From Sulfurospirillum cavolei (GTDB lineage: Bacteria > Campylobacterota > Campylobacteria > Campylobacterales > Sulfurospirillaceae), in NCBI RefSeq assembly GCF_000813325.1, contig NZ_BBQE01000003.1: 64,000 bases of DNA. One strand, written 5' to 3'. The position numbers and the translations under genes are program-made. The notes below the pieces were generated by a model, which did no database searches, was not told where the DNA came from, and was given only the letters and a program-made list of their open reading frames with translations. Of the stretch, positions 26,481-35,010 are shown in pieces (position 1 is the first letter of the stretch; every line of letters begins with the position of its first letter).

Positions 26481-26987
26481 TTATTTAATAATATTGATTG
26501 TATCCAAAAGAAAATTAACCCTATATTTAGCATCGCTCGGTTGATCTTCGCCGATGAAAATCGTTTGCTCGATACGAGCGCCTCTTGCGGCAATCATATC
26601 GCTTGGTTTATCGCCGATCATCCAAGAACGCTTCACGTCGATGTCAAACGCTTGGATCGCCTCTTCAAACATTTGGCTTCGAGGCTTACGACACGAACAA
26701 CCAAGTTCCGGTGCGTGCGGACAATGATACACCGCGTCGATGGTGACGTTTACATGTAAAAACGCTTGACACATCCACGACGTTAAAACGTGAAAATCTT
26801 CTTCACGGTAATACCCGCGTCCGATACCCGATTGATTCGTGACAATAATCAGCAAATACCCTAAATCTTGAAACGTACGCAAGGTTTCGAAAACACCCTC
26901 GCAAAACTCGAAATCTTCGATCCGATAGACATAACCCTTATCTTTGTTAATCACGCCGTCGCGATCCAAAAACACCGCTTTATTCAT
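26481..26987 (-). CDS. gmhB: Heptose 1,7-bisphosphate 7-phosphatase
   Basis: A 168-residue HAD phosphatase with AVFLDRDGVINKDKGYVYRI at the start (catalytic DRDGV), IIVTNQSGIGRGYY and the zinc-binding CPHAPELGCSCRKPRSQMF. MIGDKPSDMIAA follows. It removes the C7 phosphate between the two HldE steps. It sits eight bases upstream of hldD and one base after the TPR gene's stop. It is a full-length GmhB. Confidence 0.95.
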   Translation of the reverse strand: MNKAVFLDRDGVINKDKGYVYRIEDFEFCEGVFETLRTFQDLGYLLIIVTNQSGIGRGYYREEDFHVLTSWMCQAFLHVNVTIDAVYHCPHAPELGCSCRKPRSQMFEEAIQAFDIDVKRSWMIGDKPSDMIAARGARIEQTIFIGEDQPSDAKYRVNFLLDTINIIK

Positions 26988-27692
26988 CTATTTTTCCAAC
27001 TCTTGCGTAATGTCGCTGAGCAAATTGGTGTACTCCAAATAATCAAATTCTTTTTGCTGTGCGAGCAAAGACTCTTTCGCCCGTTTAAAAAACACGCGCG
27101 CTTCGTCGCGATTTTTCATATCGTACGCTAAAAATTTTCCCATATAATAATTGGCGAACAGATGATCGGGTTCTGCGTTTAAAACCTTTTGAACGGCTTC
27201 AAGCGCACTGTAAATTTGCGTATTTTTTTGCAAGGCAAGGGCGAGTTTAAGACGAATCATATGTTGCATGCCGTCCACCGCCAAACTTTTTTTATACATC
27301 AACGCCGCTTCGCTGAAAATACCCATTTCAAAATACCCGTCACCTAGCTCGTTCCAAATACGTTTATCGTTACTTTTTGCCGCTTGCTGTTTGAGATTGG
27401 TCACTTTAAGCGCAAAAGGTAAAACCGTTGCGATTTGGCTGTTTTCCACATGATGAGGATCGATCGTATAGGCATCGACGAGCAGTTCGAAACCGCGCGC
27501 GATTTGCCCGCGTTTGAGGTAAATATTGGCAAGTTGAAGCATGCAAACCGTATTGGAAGGCTCTTCGATTAAGATTTTTTCTATCTTTGCTTTAGCACTT
27601 TGAGAGTCGATTCGCTCCGTCTCGCATACGCTATGCGTTTGAGCGTACGCCAAAGAGAAACACCACGCGATTACACCCAAAATTCGCCACAT
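26988..27692 (-). CDS. Secreted TPR-repeat protein
   Basis: A 234-residue protein with a clear signal peptide (MWRILGVIAWCFSLAYAQT) and several tetratricopeptide-like helix pairs from about residue 45 to 220. An example is NELGDGYFEMGIFSEAALMY. Such proteins serve as periplasmic adaptors. It is the first gene of the heptose operon, but no link to heptose chemistry is evident. The mature protein has one early Cys pair (CETERID and TVCMLQ). Function unknown. Confidence 0.75.
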   Translation of the reverse strand: MWRILGVIAWCFSLAYAQTHSVCETERIDSQSAKAKIEKILIEEPSNTVCMLQLANIYLKRGQIARGFELLVDAYTIDPHHVENSQIATVLPFALKVTNLKQQAAKSNDKRIWNELGDGYFEMGIFSEAALMYKKSLAVDGMQHMIRLKLALALQKNTQIYSALEAVQKVLNAEPDHLFANYYMGKFLAYDMKNRDEARVFFKRAKESLLAQQKEFDYLEYTNLLSDITQELEK

Positions 27693-27806
27693 TTCGACCT
27701 ACCGTCCTTAGATTTTAAGGTAAATTATACCCAAACTTTGACCTAAACCCTCTTTGCTTTTTTGAGAAATGTCACATCGGCTAAGCAAGGATAAAGTCTC
27801 CTGCGT

Positions 27807-27812
27807 TATAAT
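27807..27812 (+). promoter_or_regulatory. -10 element for the small cytochrome c gene
   Basis: TATAAT lies 31 bases before the ATG at 27844. No good -35 is visible, as is usual for sigma-70 promoters in Campylobacterota. AAGGGG at about 27832-27837 is the ribosome-binding site. Confidence 0.55.
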
Positions 27813-27843
27813 TTTGCCACACACAACATTCAAGGGGCTTTCA

Positions 27844-28140
27844 ATGAAAAAACTCTCTCTATTCTTGGCGATTGCGGCTTGTTCAACGCTTATGGCGGCG
27901 GACGGCGAAGCGATCTACAAATCAAAATGCTTTTCTTGCCACGGCGACAAAGCTTCCAAAGCGGCTTTAAACAAGTCTCAAATTATTGCAGGCTGGGATG
28001 CCGCAAAAATCATCGCTTCCGTTAACGGATACAAAAACGGTGAAGGCGGACCGATGAAAGGCGTTATGAAACCGATCGCGTCAGGCTTAAACGACGAAGA
28101 TCTTAAAGCAGTAGCCGCGACCATCGCTTCTTATAAATAA
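27844..28140 (+). CDS. Small periplasmic mono-haem cytochrome c
   Basis: A 98-residue protein with a signal peptide (MKKLSLFLAIAACSTLMA, cleavage near AADG). One CFSCH haem-attachment motif follows about 17 residues into the mature part, and Met ligand candidates lie in GGPMKGVMKPIASGL. It resembles class I c553-type cytochromes that carry electrons in the periplasm between the bc1 complex and cbb3 oxidase. A strong hairpin follows, so it is probably monocistronic. The longer frame from 27769 is not supported because the signal peptide begins at 27844. Confidence 0.9.
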   Translation: MKKLSLFLAIAACSTLMAADGEAIYKSKCFSCHGDKASKAALNKSQIIAGWDAAKIIASVNGYKNGEGGPMKGVMKPIASGLNDEDLKAVAATIASYK

Positions 28141-28145
28141 GCGAT

Positions 28146-28192
28146 ATACGGCTACGGGGCATCGCGCTCTTGTAGCCGTATGAACGTTTTTT
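28146..28192 (+). terminator. Rho-independent terminator after cytochrome c
   Basis: ATACGGCTAC (28146-28155) pairs with GTAGCCGTAT (28172-28181) across a 16-base loop and is followed by a T-run from about 28187. It ends the cytochrome gene and lies just before the end of the convergent ccoS gene. Confidence 0.75.
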
Positions 28193-28430
28193 AATCCGGC
28201 GGGGCGTATCCCGTCTCTTTTTTACGTTTTTCTTCCAAAAGTTCTTTGCGCTTTTTTTCCATCATCACCGCATCGTTCAATGCCTCTTGGCTGTCAAACT
28301 GCGCACCGTCGATAAATTTGGTTTGATCGTCGAACTGTCCGCTTCGAATGCCCCATATCAACGCCCACAAACCGAATGCTCCCAAAAGCGTCGAAGCACC
28401 GAGCATCATCGCAATAACCCAACCGTCCAT
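28191..28430 (-). CDS. ccoS: cbb3 oxidase assembly protein CcoS
   Basis: A 79-residue protein with one N-terminal membrane helix (VIAMMLGASTLLGAFGLWAL), then IWGIRSGQFDDQ, which is the conserved CcoS motif, and a charged tail (EKKRKELLEEKRKKETGY). CcoS is needed for cofactor insertion into cbb3 cytochrome oxidase. It follows ccoI with a one-base overlap, the usual arrangement. The structural genes ccoNOQP are not in this window. Confidence 0.9.
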   Translation of the reverse strand: MDGWVIAMMLGASTLLGAFGLWALIWGIRSGQFDDQTKFIDGAQFDSQEALNDAVMMEKKRKELLEEKRKKETGYAPPD

Positions 28431-30853
28431 TACTCTTTCCTTTTCAATACCGTTTTAATACGCATCGCATTTCCCACCACGACCAGCGAACTCAAAGACA
28501 TCGACAATGCCGCAAACAGAGGGATAATATAACCGCTCATCGCCAAAGGCACGGTCAAAACGTTGTAAAGCAACGAAAACGCCAAATTTTCTTTGACGAT
28601 CCGCAACGTTTTACGCGCAATCACAAATGCCTCGTACAAACCGCGCATATCGCCTTGCGTCAAAACAACGTCGCTTACTTCGACCGCCACGTCCGCACCG
28701 CTTCCCATCGCAATGGCGATCTCACTACTCGAAAGGGCTAACGTATCGTTGATACCGTCTCCCACCATGACGACCTTATGCCCTTTTTGGCGCAACGCAT
28801 CGATGTATTCGGCTTTTTCGTGCGGTAAGAGAGCAGACGCGTACGTTTCGATTCCCGCTTCCTTTGCGATACTTTCGGTGACATGGGCATGATCACCGCT
28901 TAAAAGTACCAAGGAAAGCCCTAACGCTTGGAGCTTTTCAAGGCTCTCTTTCGCATCGCTTTTGAGCGTATCTTTGAGCCCGAACATCGCAACGATCTGC
29001 CCGTCGACCGCAAAAAAGTAATGCGTCAGATTTTCCAACGTTTGAGGGATGCGAACCTCGATTCCCTCTTCGTGCATCAAGCGAGCATTACCGCCTACGA
29101 TACGCTTGGTCTCGCAAAGGGCTTTAACGCCTTTGGCTTCGATCGCTTTGATTTGTTCTAAAGGGTGTGAGGGCATCTTGGGAAATCGCGCTTTTAAATA
29201 CGCTCCGACACCTTGACTGATCGGATGCGAAGAGCTACATGTCAGGGCATATGCTAAAGACGCAAACGATTCGTCTTCAAAGATCGTTTCGATCACTTCG
29301 GGCTTCGCGTTGGTAATCGTGCCCGTTTTATCGAGCACCAGCGTATCGCATTGTGCCATACTTTCCAAAAACCCCGCCTCTTTAAACAAAATGCCCCTTC
29401 GTGCCGCCAAAGAGATGCCGACCAACGTCGCAATCGGCGTCGCCAAAGACAAAGCGCACGGGCAGGCGATGACGATGACCGAGATCGAAACGATCAACGC
29501 GGTCTCAAACGAAGCACTTTGGTAGAACCAAAAACAAAACGTCAGAAGTGCCAACGTTAAAATCGTACGCGAAAAATAGCCCGAAATACGGTTTGCCAAC
29601 TTCTCGATCTGCGGTTTTTTACTCATCGCGTCTTCTAGCAAGGAGACGATTTTCGAGAGCATCGAAGAGGCAAAGGTCGACGTCGCTTTGTAACGAATCA
29701 CGCTGTCCAGACAAATGGAACCGCTCAAAATTTTATCGCCTTGTTTGAGTAAAACGGGAATCGATTCGCCGTTAATACGTGAAAAATCAAAGGAGCCTTC
29801 TCCTTCGCAAACGATGCCGTCGATCACGATTTTATCGCCGGCACGAACCTCAAGGATTTCGCCCGCTTCGATCGATTCGACATCGGTTAAAATTTTTTCT
29901 TCGCCTTTTACCAATACGACTTCTGTGGGCATTGCGCTACCGAACGCATCCATCGTATCGACGGCTTTTTTCTTAGTCAAAACTTCTAAATATTTCCCCG
30001 CAAAAACAAACGTAATAATCATCGTAACCGAGTCGAAATAGACTTCGGCATTTTGGGAAAACATCGCGTACAGTGAGAAAAGATAGGTTAAAGAAGCTCC
30101 CGTAGCAACCAAAAAATCCATTGTGATCTGTCGGTGTTTCAAGCCGTAATACGCCCCTTTAAAATAGACCGATCCCGTATAAAAAAGCGTCGGACTGGCT
30201 AAAACGAACTCCGCAAAATTCAAAATATTTTTATGGTATTTTTCCATACCGCTAAAATACCCCGCGTATTGCGCCACGGCGATCCACATCACGTTCATCG
30301 TCGCAAAAATGCCGACTAAGAGCTTCGTATAGTATTCCCTACGCTGAGCGATACTGCGTTCTTCCCCGCTTTTAGGATCGTAAGGATACGCGTTATAGCC
30401 GATACTTCGAATCGTCTCGATAATCTCGGACAATTTGATAACGCTTCCGTCCCAAACGATTTTGGCTTTATGGTTCGTATAATTAATGCTCGCCTCAACG
30501 ATGCCCTCTTTTTTGGAAAGCACTTTTTCGTTGAGCCACACGCAGGCACTGCAATGAATTCCCTCGATAATAAGCGAAATTTCGTTAAAGCCCTCTTTAT
30601 TCTCTTTCACGTATTTGGAAACAAATCCGTCCAAATCAAACCGTGCAACGTCGTCGTGTAACACTTTGGGCGGCTCAAGCGTCGTCTCACCTATCTTTCC
30701 GTAAAAAGTCTGTAGTCCTTCGTCTTGCAAGAGATGAAAAACGCCTTGGCAGCCTTTGCAACAAAAGTACTTCGAGGGCGTAAAGCTTTGATCTTCAAAT
30801 AATGCCGAAGCATCGTACTCTAAACGGCAGTGATCGCAACGTTGTTTAGCCAT
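28430..30853 (-). CDS. ccoI: Copper-transporting P1B ATPase for cbb3 oxidase
   Basis: An 807-residue P-type ATPase. A Cys-rich N-terminus (CDHCRLEY, YFCCKGCQGVFHLL) precedes a heavy-metal domain with GIHCSACVWL. About eight membrane helices follow, with the CPC metal motif in VIACPCALSLATP, the phosphorylation site LVLDKTGTITN and the hinge VMVGDGINDTLAL. The double Cys N-terminus and the adjacent ccoS favour CcoI/FixI, which loads copper for cbb3 oxidase, over a general efflux pump. ATG 30853 is chosen because it begins at MAKQRCDHC; the frame is open further upstream. Confidence 0.9.
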   Translation of the reverse strand: MAKQRCDHCRLEYDASALFEDQSFTPSKYFCCKGCQGVFHLLQDEGLQTFYGKIGETTLEPPKVLHDDVARFDLDGFVSKYVKENKEGFNEISLIIEGIHCSACVWLNEKVLSKKEGIVEASINYTNHKAKIVWDGSVIKLSEIIETIRSIGYNAYPYDPKSGEERSIAQRREYYTKLLVGIFATMNVMWIAVAQYAGYFSGMEKYHKNILNFAEFVLASPTLFYTGSVYFKGAYYGLKHRQITMDFLVATGASLTYLFSLYAMFSQNAEVYFDSVTMIITFVFAGKYLEVLTKKKAVDTMDAFGSAMPTEVVLVKGEEKILTDVESIEAGEILEVRAGDKIVIDGIVCEGEGSFDFSRINGESIPVLLKQGDKILSGSICLDSVIRYKATSTFASSMLSKIVSLLEDAMSKKPQIEKLANRISGYFSRTILTLALLTFCFWFYQSASFETALIVSISVIVIACPCALSLATPIATLVGISLAARRGILFKEAGFLESMAQCDTLVLDKTGTITNAKPEVIETIFEDESFASLAYALTCSSSHPISQGVGAYLKARFPKMPSHPLEQIKAIEAKGVKALCETKRIVGGNARLMHEEGIEVRIPQTLENLTHYFFAVDGQIVAMFGLKDTLKSDAKESLEKLQALGLSLVLLSGDHAHVTESIAKEAGIETYASALLPHEKAEYIDALRQKGHKVVMVGDGINDTLALSSSEIAIAMGSGADVAVEVSDVVLTQGDMRGLYEAFVIARKTLRIVKENLAFSLLYNVLTVPLAMSGYIIPLFAALSMSLSSLVVVGNAMRIKTVLKRKE

Positions 30854-30905
30854 AGTAATCTTTCGCGTAAAGTTTGAGCTCAGATTATAGCGTGACTTTT
30901 GTGTG

Positions 30906-32495
30906 ATGAACCTGATAGTGCGTTTCAATCGTGCGTTGACAAGAGCTCTTCTTTATTTTTTTTTCAAACCCTTTGTGCTAAAGTGCCTTCCTTGCATTCT
31001 CGCGGGCTCATATCGGTATTTAGGGATTGGATTGAAACGCTCATATAAACTTTTTTTAAAGACGGGATTGCTTCTTGCGAGCCTGATGCTCCCGATCGGC
31101 ATCGCCGTACATTATGATTACGATATGCTCGCTTATGCCCTTCTTGCGCTCTTGGGTATTTTAAATTTCTGGGGCGTTTACAGGGTCTTACAATCCAACG
31201 ATAAACTCAAAGACGAATTACGCAAAAATCTCTATATCGACCTCAACACACGCCTTCCCAATCGACTTAAACTCCTTCAAGAAAAGAAAAAACTCGACCC
31301 CTCCATCGATTCGACGCTGATGATTATTAACATCGACTCGTTTCAAAATACCAATAACTTTTACGGTCATCGCTTCGGCGACCAATTTCTCAAAGTCATC
31401 GGCGAATGGCTACAAGGCAATCTTCCGCCCGTAGAATCTTCGCTTTACAAATTTGAAGCCGATATTTACGCCATTTTGATCAAAGTACCTTTTAGCGAAT
31501 TTAACCTTCAAAAGTACCTGAAAAAACTTTCGACGAAAATTACGAAAGATCGCATCATGTGCGAAGAGGTCGAAGTCGACACGACGCTTTCGATCGGCGC
31601 GTACCAAGGTAAGAAAAACCTCTTGAAACTTGCCTCTATTGCCTGCAAAGAGGCAAAGAATAAACGCCTAGCGTATATGATTTACGACAAAAGTAGCCAT
31701 AAAGAAGCAGAGTACCATCACAATATGATGATGAACCACACCCTTAAAGAAGCACTCGCCAAAGACCGCGTCGTTCCTTTTTTCCAACCGATTCTCAACG
31801 TTCGCACGTATGAGATCGAAAAATACGAAACCTTGATGCGTATTCAAAAAGAAAACGAAGGGTATTACGTTCCTAGCGAGTTTTTAGACGTTGCCAAACA
31901 TTCGAAAATCTACTCCAAACTCTCCATGTCGTTGATCCAAAAAGCGTTTGAGACCTTCCAAATCTCATCGAGCAGTTTTTCGATCAACCTCTCGTACTTG
32001 GATATGACCAATCTGGTAACGACGACGTTTATCATGGAAAAACTCGAAGAGTTTAACGTCGGACCTTGGGTTATCTTTGAGATTTTGGAAAGTGACAGTA
32101 TCGACAACTACGAAGCCGTGTTGCATTTTATTTCGCAAGTCAAATCCTACGGCGCAAAAATCGCCATCGACGACTTTGGGGCGGGATATTCCAATTTTGA
32201 GCGTTTAAGCGAGTTGCATGCCGATTTTATCAAAATCGACGGAAGTTTGATTAAAAATATCCATCGCAACGACGAAATGAAGATTATCGCTAAAACCGTC
32301 GTCAATTTTGCCAAAGAGCTCGGCATCAAAACCATTGCCGAATACGTGCATTCCAAAGAAGTGCTCGAATGCGTGAAAGAGATCGGCGTGGACTACGCGC
32401 AGGGCTTTTACATCGGCAAACCCGACGCCGCCTTCAAATCTTCGAGCAGCTTTTTTGACGAACAAACAAACACAGGTAAAGTCCACATCCTATAA
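30906..32495 (+). CDS. GGDEF/EAL protein, likely c-di-GMP phosphodiesterase
   Basis: A protein of about 529 residues with two hydrophobic segments near residues 55-105, a GGDEF-like domain (about 120-260) and an EAL domain (about 280-515). The GGDEF signature is replaced by KFEADIYAIL, so cyclase activity is unlikely. The EAL side keeps its key residues: E in YETLMRI, INLSYLDM, FEILESDSID, IAIDDFGAGYSNF, DFIKIDGSLI and IAEYVHS. It should therefore break down c-di-GMP. The first 40 residues are doubtful; a downstream TTG start is possible. Its end overlaps the convergent EamA gene by 62 bases. Confidence 0.82.
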   Translation: MNLIVRFNRALTRALLYFFFKPFVLKCLPCILAGSYRYLGIGLKRSYKLFLKTGLLLASLMLPIGIAVHYDYDMLAYALLALLGILNFWGVYRVLQSNDKLKDELRKNLYIDLNTRLPNRLKLLQEKKKLDPSIDSTLMIINIDSFQNTNNFYGHRFGDQFLKVIGEWLQGNLPPVESSLYKFEADIYAILIKVPFSEFNLQKYLKKLSTKITKDRIMCEEVEVDTTLSIGAYQGKKNLLKLASIACKEAKNKRLAYMIYDKSSHKEAEYHHNMMMNHTLKEALAKDRVVPFFQPILNVRTYEIEKYETLMRIQKENEGYYVPSEFLDVAKHSKIYSKLSMSLIQKAFETFQISSSSFSINLSYLDMTNLVTTTFIMEKLEEFNVGPWVIFEILESDSIDNYEAVLHFISQVKSYGAKIAIDDFGAGYSNFERLSELHADFIKIDGSLIKNIHRNDEMKIIAKTVVNFAKELGIKTIAEYVHSKEVLECVKEIGVDYAQGFYIGKPDAAFKSSSSFFDEQTNTGKVHIL

Positions 32496-33333
32496 AAACG
32501 GCACCTCCTAGATGGTACCATTCCAAGCGTTCGCCTAAAAACAGATACGCCAAAGCACTTCCGAAAAGCGGCATCAAATGGGTAAACTGTCCGGTTTTAT
32601 CCGCTCCGATACGCGCAATTCCCAGATGCCATAAGTAATACGAAACGATCGACGTCAAAAGACTCACGTAAGCGATGGCCCAATAGTAGTGTTTAAGCAC
32701 GAAATATTCACGCTCCAACGTATAGCCTTGCGCCAGATAAAAGGGTAGCAACATGATAACGCCCAAAAGAACCGTCGTCATAAAAAACTCGAAACTGCTC
32801 AAAGCCTTCGGACGAAATTTAACCAAAACACTGTAAGCAGCCCAGCATAAAGAAGAGGCGATCACCCAAAAATCGCCTTGATTGAACTGAAGCGAACCCA
32901 AAACGCGCCAATCGCCTTTGAGGACCAAAAACGCGACGCCCGCCGTTGAGAGCACGATGCCGAAAACCTGAATCACGCGGATGGGCAAACCTAAAAAGGC
33001 GAAAGAGAAAAAAACGATCAATAACGGAATGCTCGAATTAATCAACAATGCGTTGATCGCAGCGGTGTAATGTAACCCGACGTACAAAAGCGTATTGAAC
33101 CCCGCAATCCCGAGCATAGCTAAAAGCGCCAACCCAAAAAAATGCTCTTTAAGCGCGCGTGCAATGTTTCGTACATGTAAGCATAAAAACGGTAAACCCA
33201 CGATCAAAACGCCAAACCACCTGAAAAACGCCAACTCCAACGGCTCGATCGCATCGGAGACGAAGCGTCCCAAAACAAAATTTCCCGACCACAGTAGCAC
33301 GCATAAAACCAACAACGCATAGATTCGCATCAC
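32434..33333 (-). CDS. EamA/DMT-family transporter
   Basis: A 299-residue membrane protein with ten hydrophobic helices in two EamA repeats. Examples are LLWSGNFVLGRFVSDAIEPL in the first and SSLCWAAYSVLVKFRPKALS in the second, with LMPLFGSALAYLFLGERL near the end. Family members export amino acids or other metabolites across the inner membrane. The substrate cannot be predicted. It overlaps the 3' end of the EAL gene by 62 bases and appears to be a single-gene unit. Confidence 0.88.
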   Translation of the reverse strand: MMRIYALLVLCVLLWSGNFVLGRFVSDAIEPLELAFFRWFGVLIVGLPFLCLHVRNIARALKEHFFGLALLAMLGIAGFNTLLYVGLHYTAAINALLINSSIPLLIVFFSFAFLGLPIRVIQVFGIVLSTAGVAFLVLKGDWRVLGSLQFNQGDFWVIASSLCWAAYSVLVKFRPKALSSFEFFMTTVLLGVIMLLPFYLAQGYTLEREYFVLKHYYWAIAYVSLLTSIVSYYLWHLGIARIGADKTGQFTHLMPLFGSALAYLFLGERLEWYHLGGAVFIGCGLYLCLFVRQKSCSKI

Positions 33334-33503
33334 CGTCCTTTATGATGGCATTTTGGCAAAACGACACGCACTTTTTTCGGATACTTCCCACTTTTTTGCG
33401 GTATGCGTTTTGCAAAAATACTCTTCAAAAGCAGCATTATAACAAGTAGCTTATTTCTTTAGCGTTAACCTCTTTAATTAAGAGTTTATTTATCCGAGTT
33501 GGT

Positions 33504-33509
33504 TATAAT
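33504..33509 (+). promoter_or_regulatory. -10 element for tpx
   Basis: TATAAT lies 36 bases upstream of the tpx start, with AAAGGA at about 33533-33538 as ribosome-binding site. The 212-base gap between the EamA and tpx genes holds nothing else that I recognise apart from this promoter and the promoter region for the leftward gene. Confidence 0.55.
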
Positions 33510-33545
33510 GGAAGCACGAATACATCTTTTTTAAAGGAACACTCT

Positions 33546-34091
33546 ATGGCAACTACCAAACTCAAAGGCAATCTTGTAAACTTAGCGGGAACCGAATTAA
33601 ACGTCGGCGATAAAGCACCTTGTATCAGCGTCGTCGCGAAAGATTTGAGCGAAATTACGATCGGCGGAGCAAGCGATAAAACGCAAGTGATCGTCATCGT
33701 CCCTTCATTAGACACACCCGTATGTGCGCAAGAGACTCGTATGTTCAATACCAAAGCCGCCGGTATCGACAACGCAACCGTTACCGTCGTTTCGATGGAC
33801 TTACCGTTTGCGATGGGTCGCTTTTGTACCACGGAGGGTATCGCAAACCTTCAAGTCGGTAGCGATTTTAGAGACAAAGCCGCCGCAAACGCTTACGGCG
33901 TTTTGATTGCCGATGGTCCGCTTAAAGGTTTGAGTGCACGCGCGATTTTCATCGTCGATAAACACGGCGTGATCGTTTACAAAGAACTTTGCCCCGAAAT
34001 CACCGAAGAGCCTAATTACGAAGCGGCGTTAGAAGCCCTCAAAACGGTTGCGGCGGCAAAAAGCGGTTGCGGTTGCAGTTGCGGACATTAA
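33546..34091 (+). CDS. tpx: Thiol peroxidase with Cys-rich C-terminal tail
   Basis: A 181-residue atypical 2-Cys peroxiredoxin. The peroxidatic Cys lies in IVPSLDTPVCAQETRMF (about residue 60) and the resolving Cys in FAMGRFCTTEGI (about 95). LSARAIFIVDKHGVIVY follows. It reduces H2O2 and organic peroxides using thioredoxin. The protein ends in KSGCGCSCGH, an extension that looks like a metal-binding or extra redox tail and is not part of the core Tpx fold. Its stop overlaps the end of the convergent small gene by four bases. Confidence 0.93.
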   Translation: MATTKLKGNLVNLAGTELNVGDKAPCISVVAKDLSEITIGGASDKTQVIVIVPSLDTPVCAQETRMFNTKAAGIDNATVTVVSMDLPFAMGRFCTTEGIANLQVGSDFRDKAAANAYGVLIADGPLKGLSARAIFIVDKHGVIVYKELCPEITEEPNYEAALEALKTVAAAKSGCGCSCGH

Positions 34092-34339
34092 TGGCTGAGT
34101 AACGCTTTTTCTTGTGCGCTATCAAGCCACAAGAGAAGCTCCGCCGTTTGCTCCAACGTTTGCATCGGAATCACGATTTGAGGCAACGCGGCAAACGCTG
34201 CCAGTAAGGTCTCGTTTTGCAAAAAAGCGACGTTGTAAAGCGTCGCTTTTTTTAAAATCACTTCTACTTGGGCACGCCTAGCATGCTCCGCATTTGTCGG
34301 TTGCAATGCCCGATACGCACTTAAACCTTTCGTATTCAT
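34088..34339 (-). CDS. Small protein of unknown function coupled to pgeF
   Basis: An 83-residue protein starting MNTKGLSAYRALQPTNAEH and rich in Ala and Leu, apparently all helical (TLYNVAFLQNETLLAAFAAL). It is not recognised. The ATG at 34339 overlaps the pgeF stop (ATGA), with GGGAG about ten bases upstream. It is therefore likely translated as the last gene of ribE-pgeF. No signal peptide or membrane helix is clear. Its low-complexity helices could be a protein-binding chaperone-like module, which is only a guess. Confidence 0.6.
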   Translation of the reverse strand: MNTKGLSAYRALQPTNAEHARRAQVEVILKKATLYNVAFLQNETLLAAFAALPQIVIPMQTLEQTAELLLWLDSAQEKALLSH

Positions 34340-35010
34340 AAACACATCACTCCCGCAAAACGTCCCGTTTGCTTTTCCCGACGGTACGAAAAATAATCCC
34401 TATTGCAACAACTGCACTCCGCCGATATTTCGATCTTACATGTTACGATTCCCAAAGTGCTCAAAGCCTCTTGTAAAGCGTGCTGCAAATCCAAGAAGTA
34501 GCGTCCTTCCCGTACGTAAAGATGGCGTTCAAAGCCGTGCGTTACCTCAGATCCGACTTCGTAACAACACGCGTGAATCGAAGGTCCGAGTCTTACATGT
34601 AAGTCTTCAAGTTTCGTACCGTATGCCTTTTGCATCGCCAAGGCGCACGCTTGCACCACGCCTAAACGCACGCCTTCGCGCCCCGCATGGGCGACACCGA
34701 TACTTTGAGTTATTGCATCGTACAAGAGCACGGGAATACAATCGGCAACCATCACGCACAGTCCGATCCCTTTTCGGTTCGTGATCATCGCGTCGCAAAC
34801 GGGTGTTTCCAAACCTGTTTCGATACGCTCGACGCTGTTTTGATGAACCTGTTCCATAAACACCAACGTTTCCGCACCGATTTTTTCGCGTAAACGTTCA
34901 CGATTGAGCGCAACGTTCTCGGGTCGGTCGCCGACATGATACGCGACGTTAAGGCTCTCAAAGGGAAAAGGACTTACGCCGCCGAAGCGATCGGTAAACA
35001 TAAAACGCAT
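34336..35010 (-). CDS. pgeF: Peptidoglycan editing factor / laccase-domain protein
   Basis: A 224-residue YfiH/PgeF protein from ATG 35010, whose first base overlaps the ribE stop (TAATG). FTDRFGGVSPFPFESLNVAY, VFMEQVHQNSVERI, VMVADCIPVLLYD, VAHAGREGVRLGV and GPSIHACCYEVG carry the conserved Cys and His zinc ligands. The family removes wrongly incorporated serine from peptidoglycan precursors or acts as a purine-nucleoside phosphorylase-like enzyme. The longer frame upstream lies in ribE and is not needed. Confidence 0.9.
   Translation of the reverse strand: MRFMFTDRFGGVSPFPFESLNVAYHVGDRPENVALNRERLREKIGAETLVFMEQVHQNSVERIETGLETPVCDAMITNRKGIGLCVMVADCIPVLLYDAITQSIGVAHAGREGVRLGVVQACALAMQKAYGTKLEDLHVRLGPSIHACCYEVGSEVTHGFERHLYVREGRYFLDLQHALQEALSTLGIVTCKIEISAECSCCNRDYFSYRREKQTGRFAGVMCL

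Noticed and set aside
30854..30928. 25-residue upstream extension of CcoI
   Set aside because: The family starts at the Cys-rich MAKQRCDHC segment, and the extension runs into the divergent gene start.
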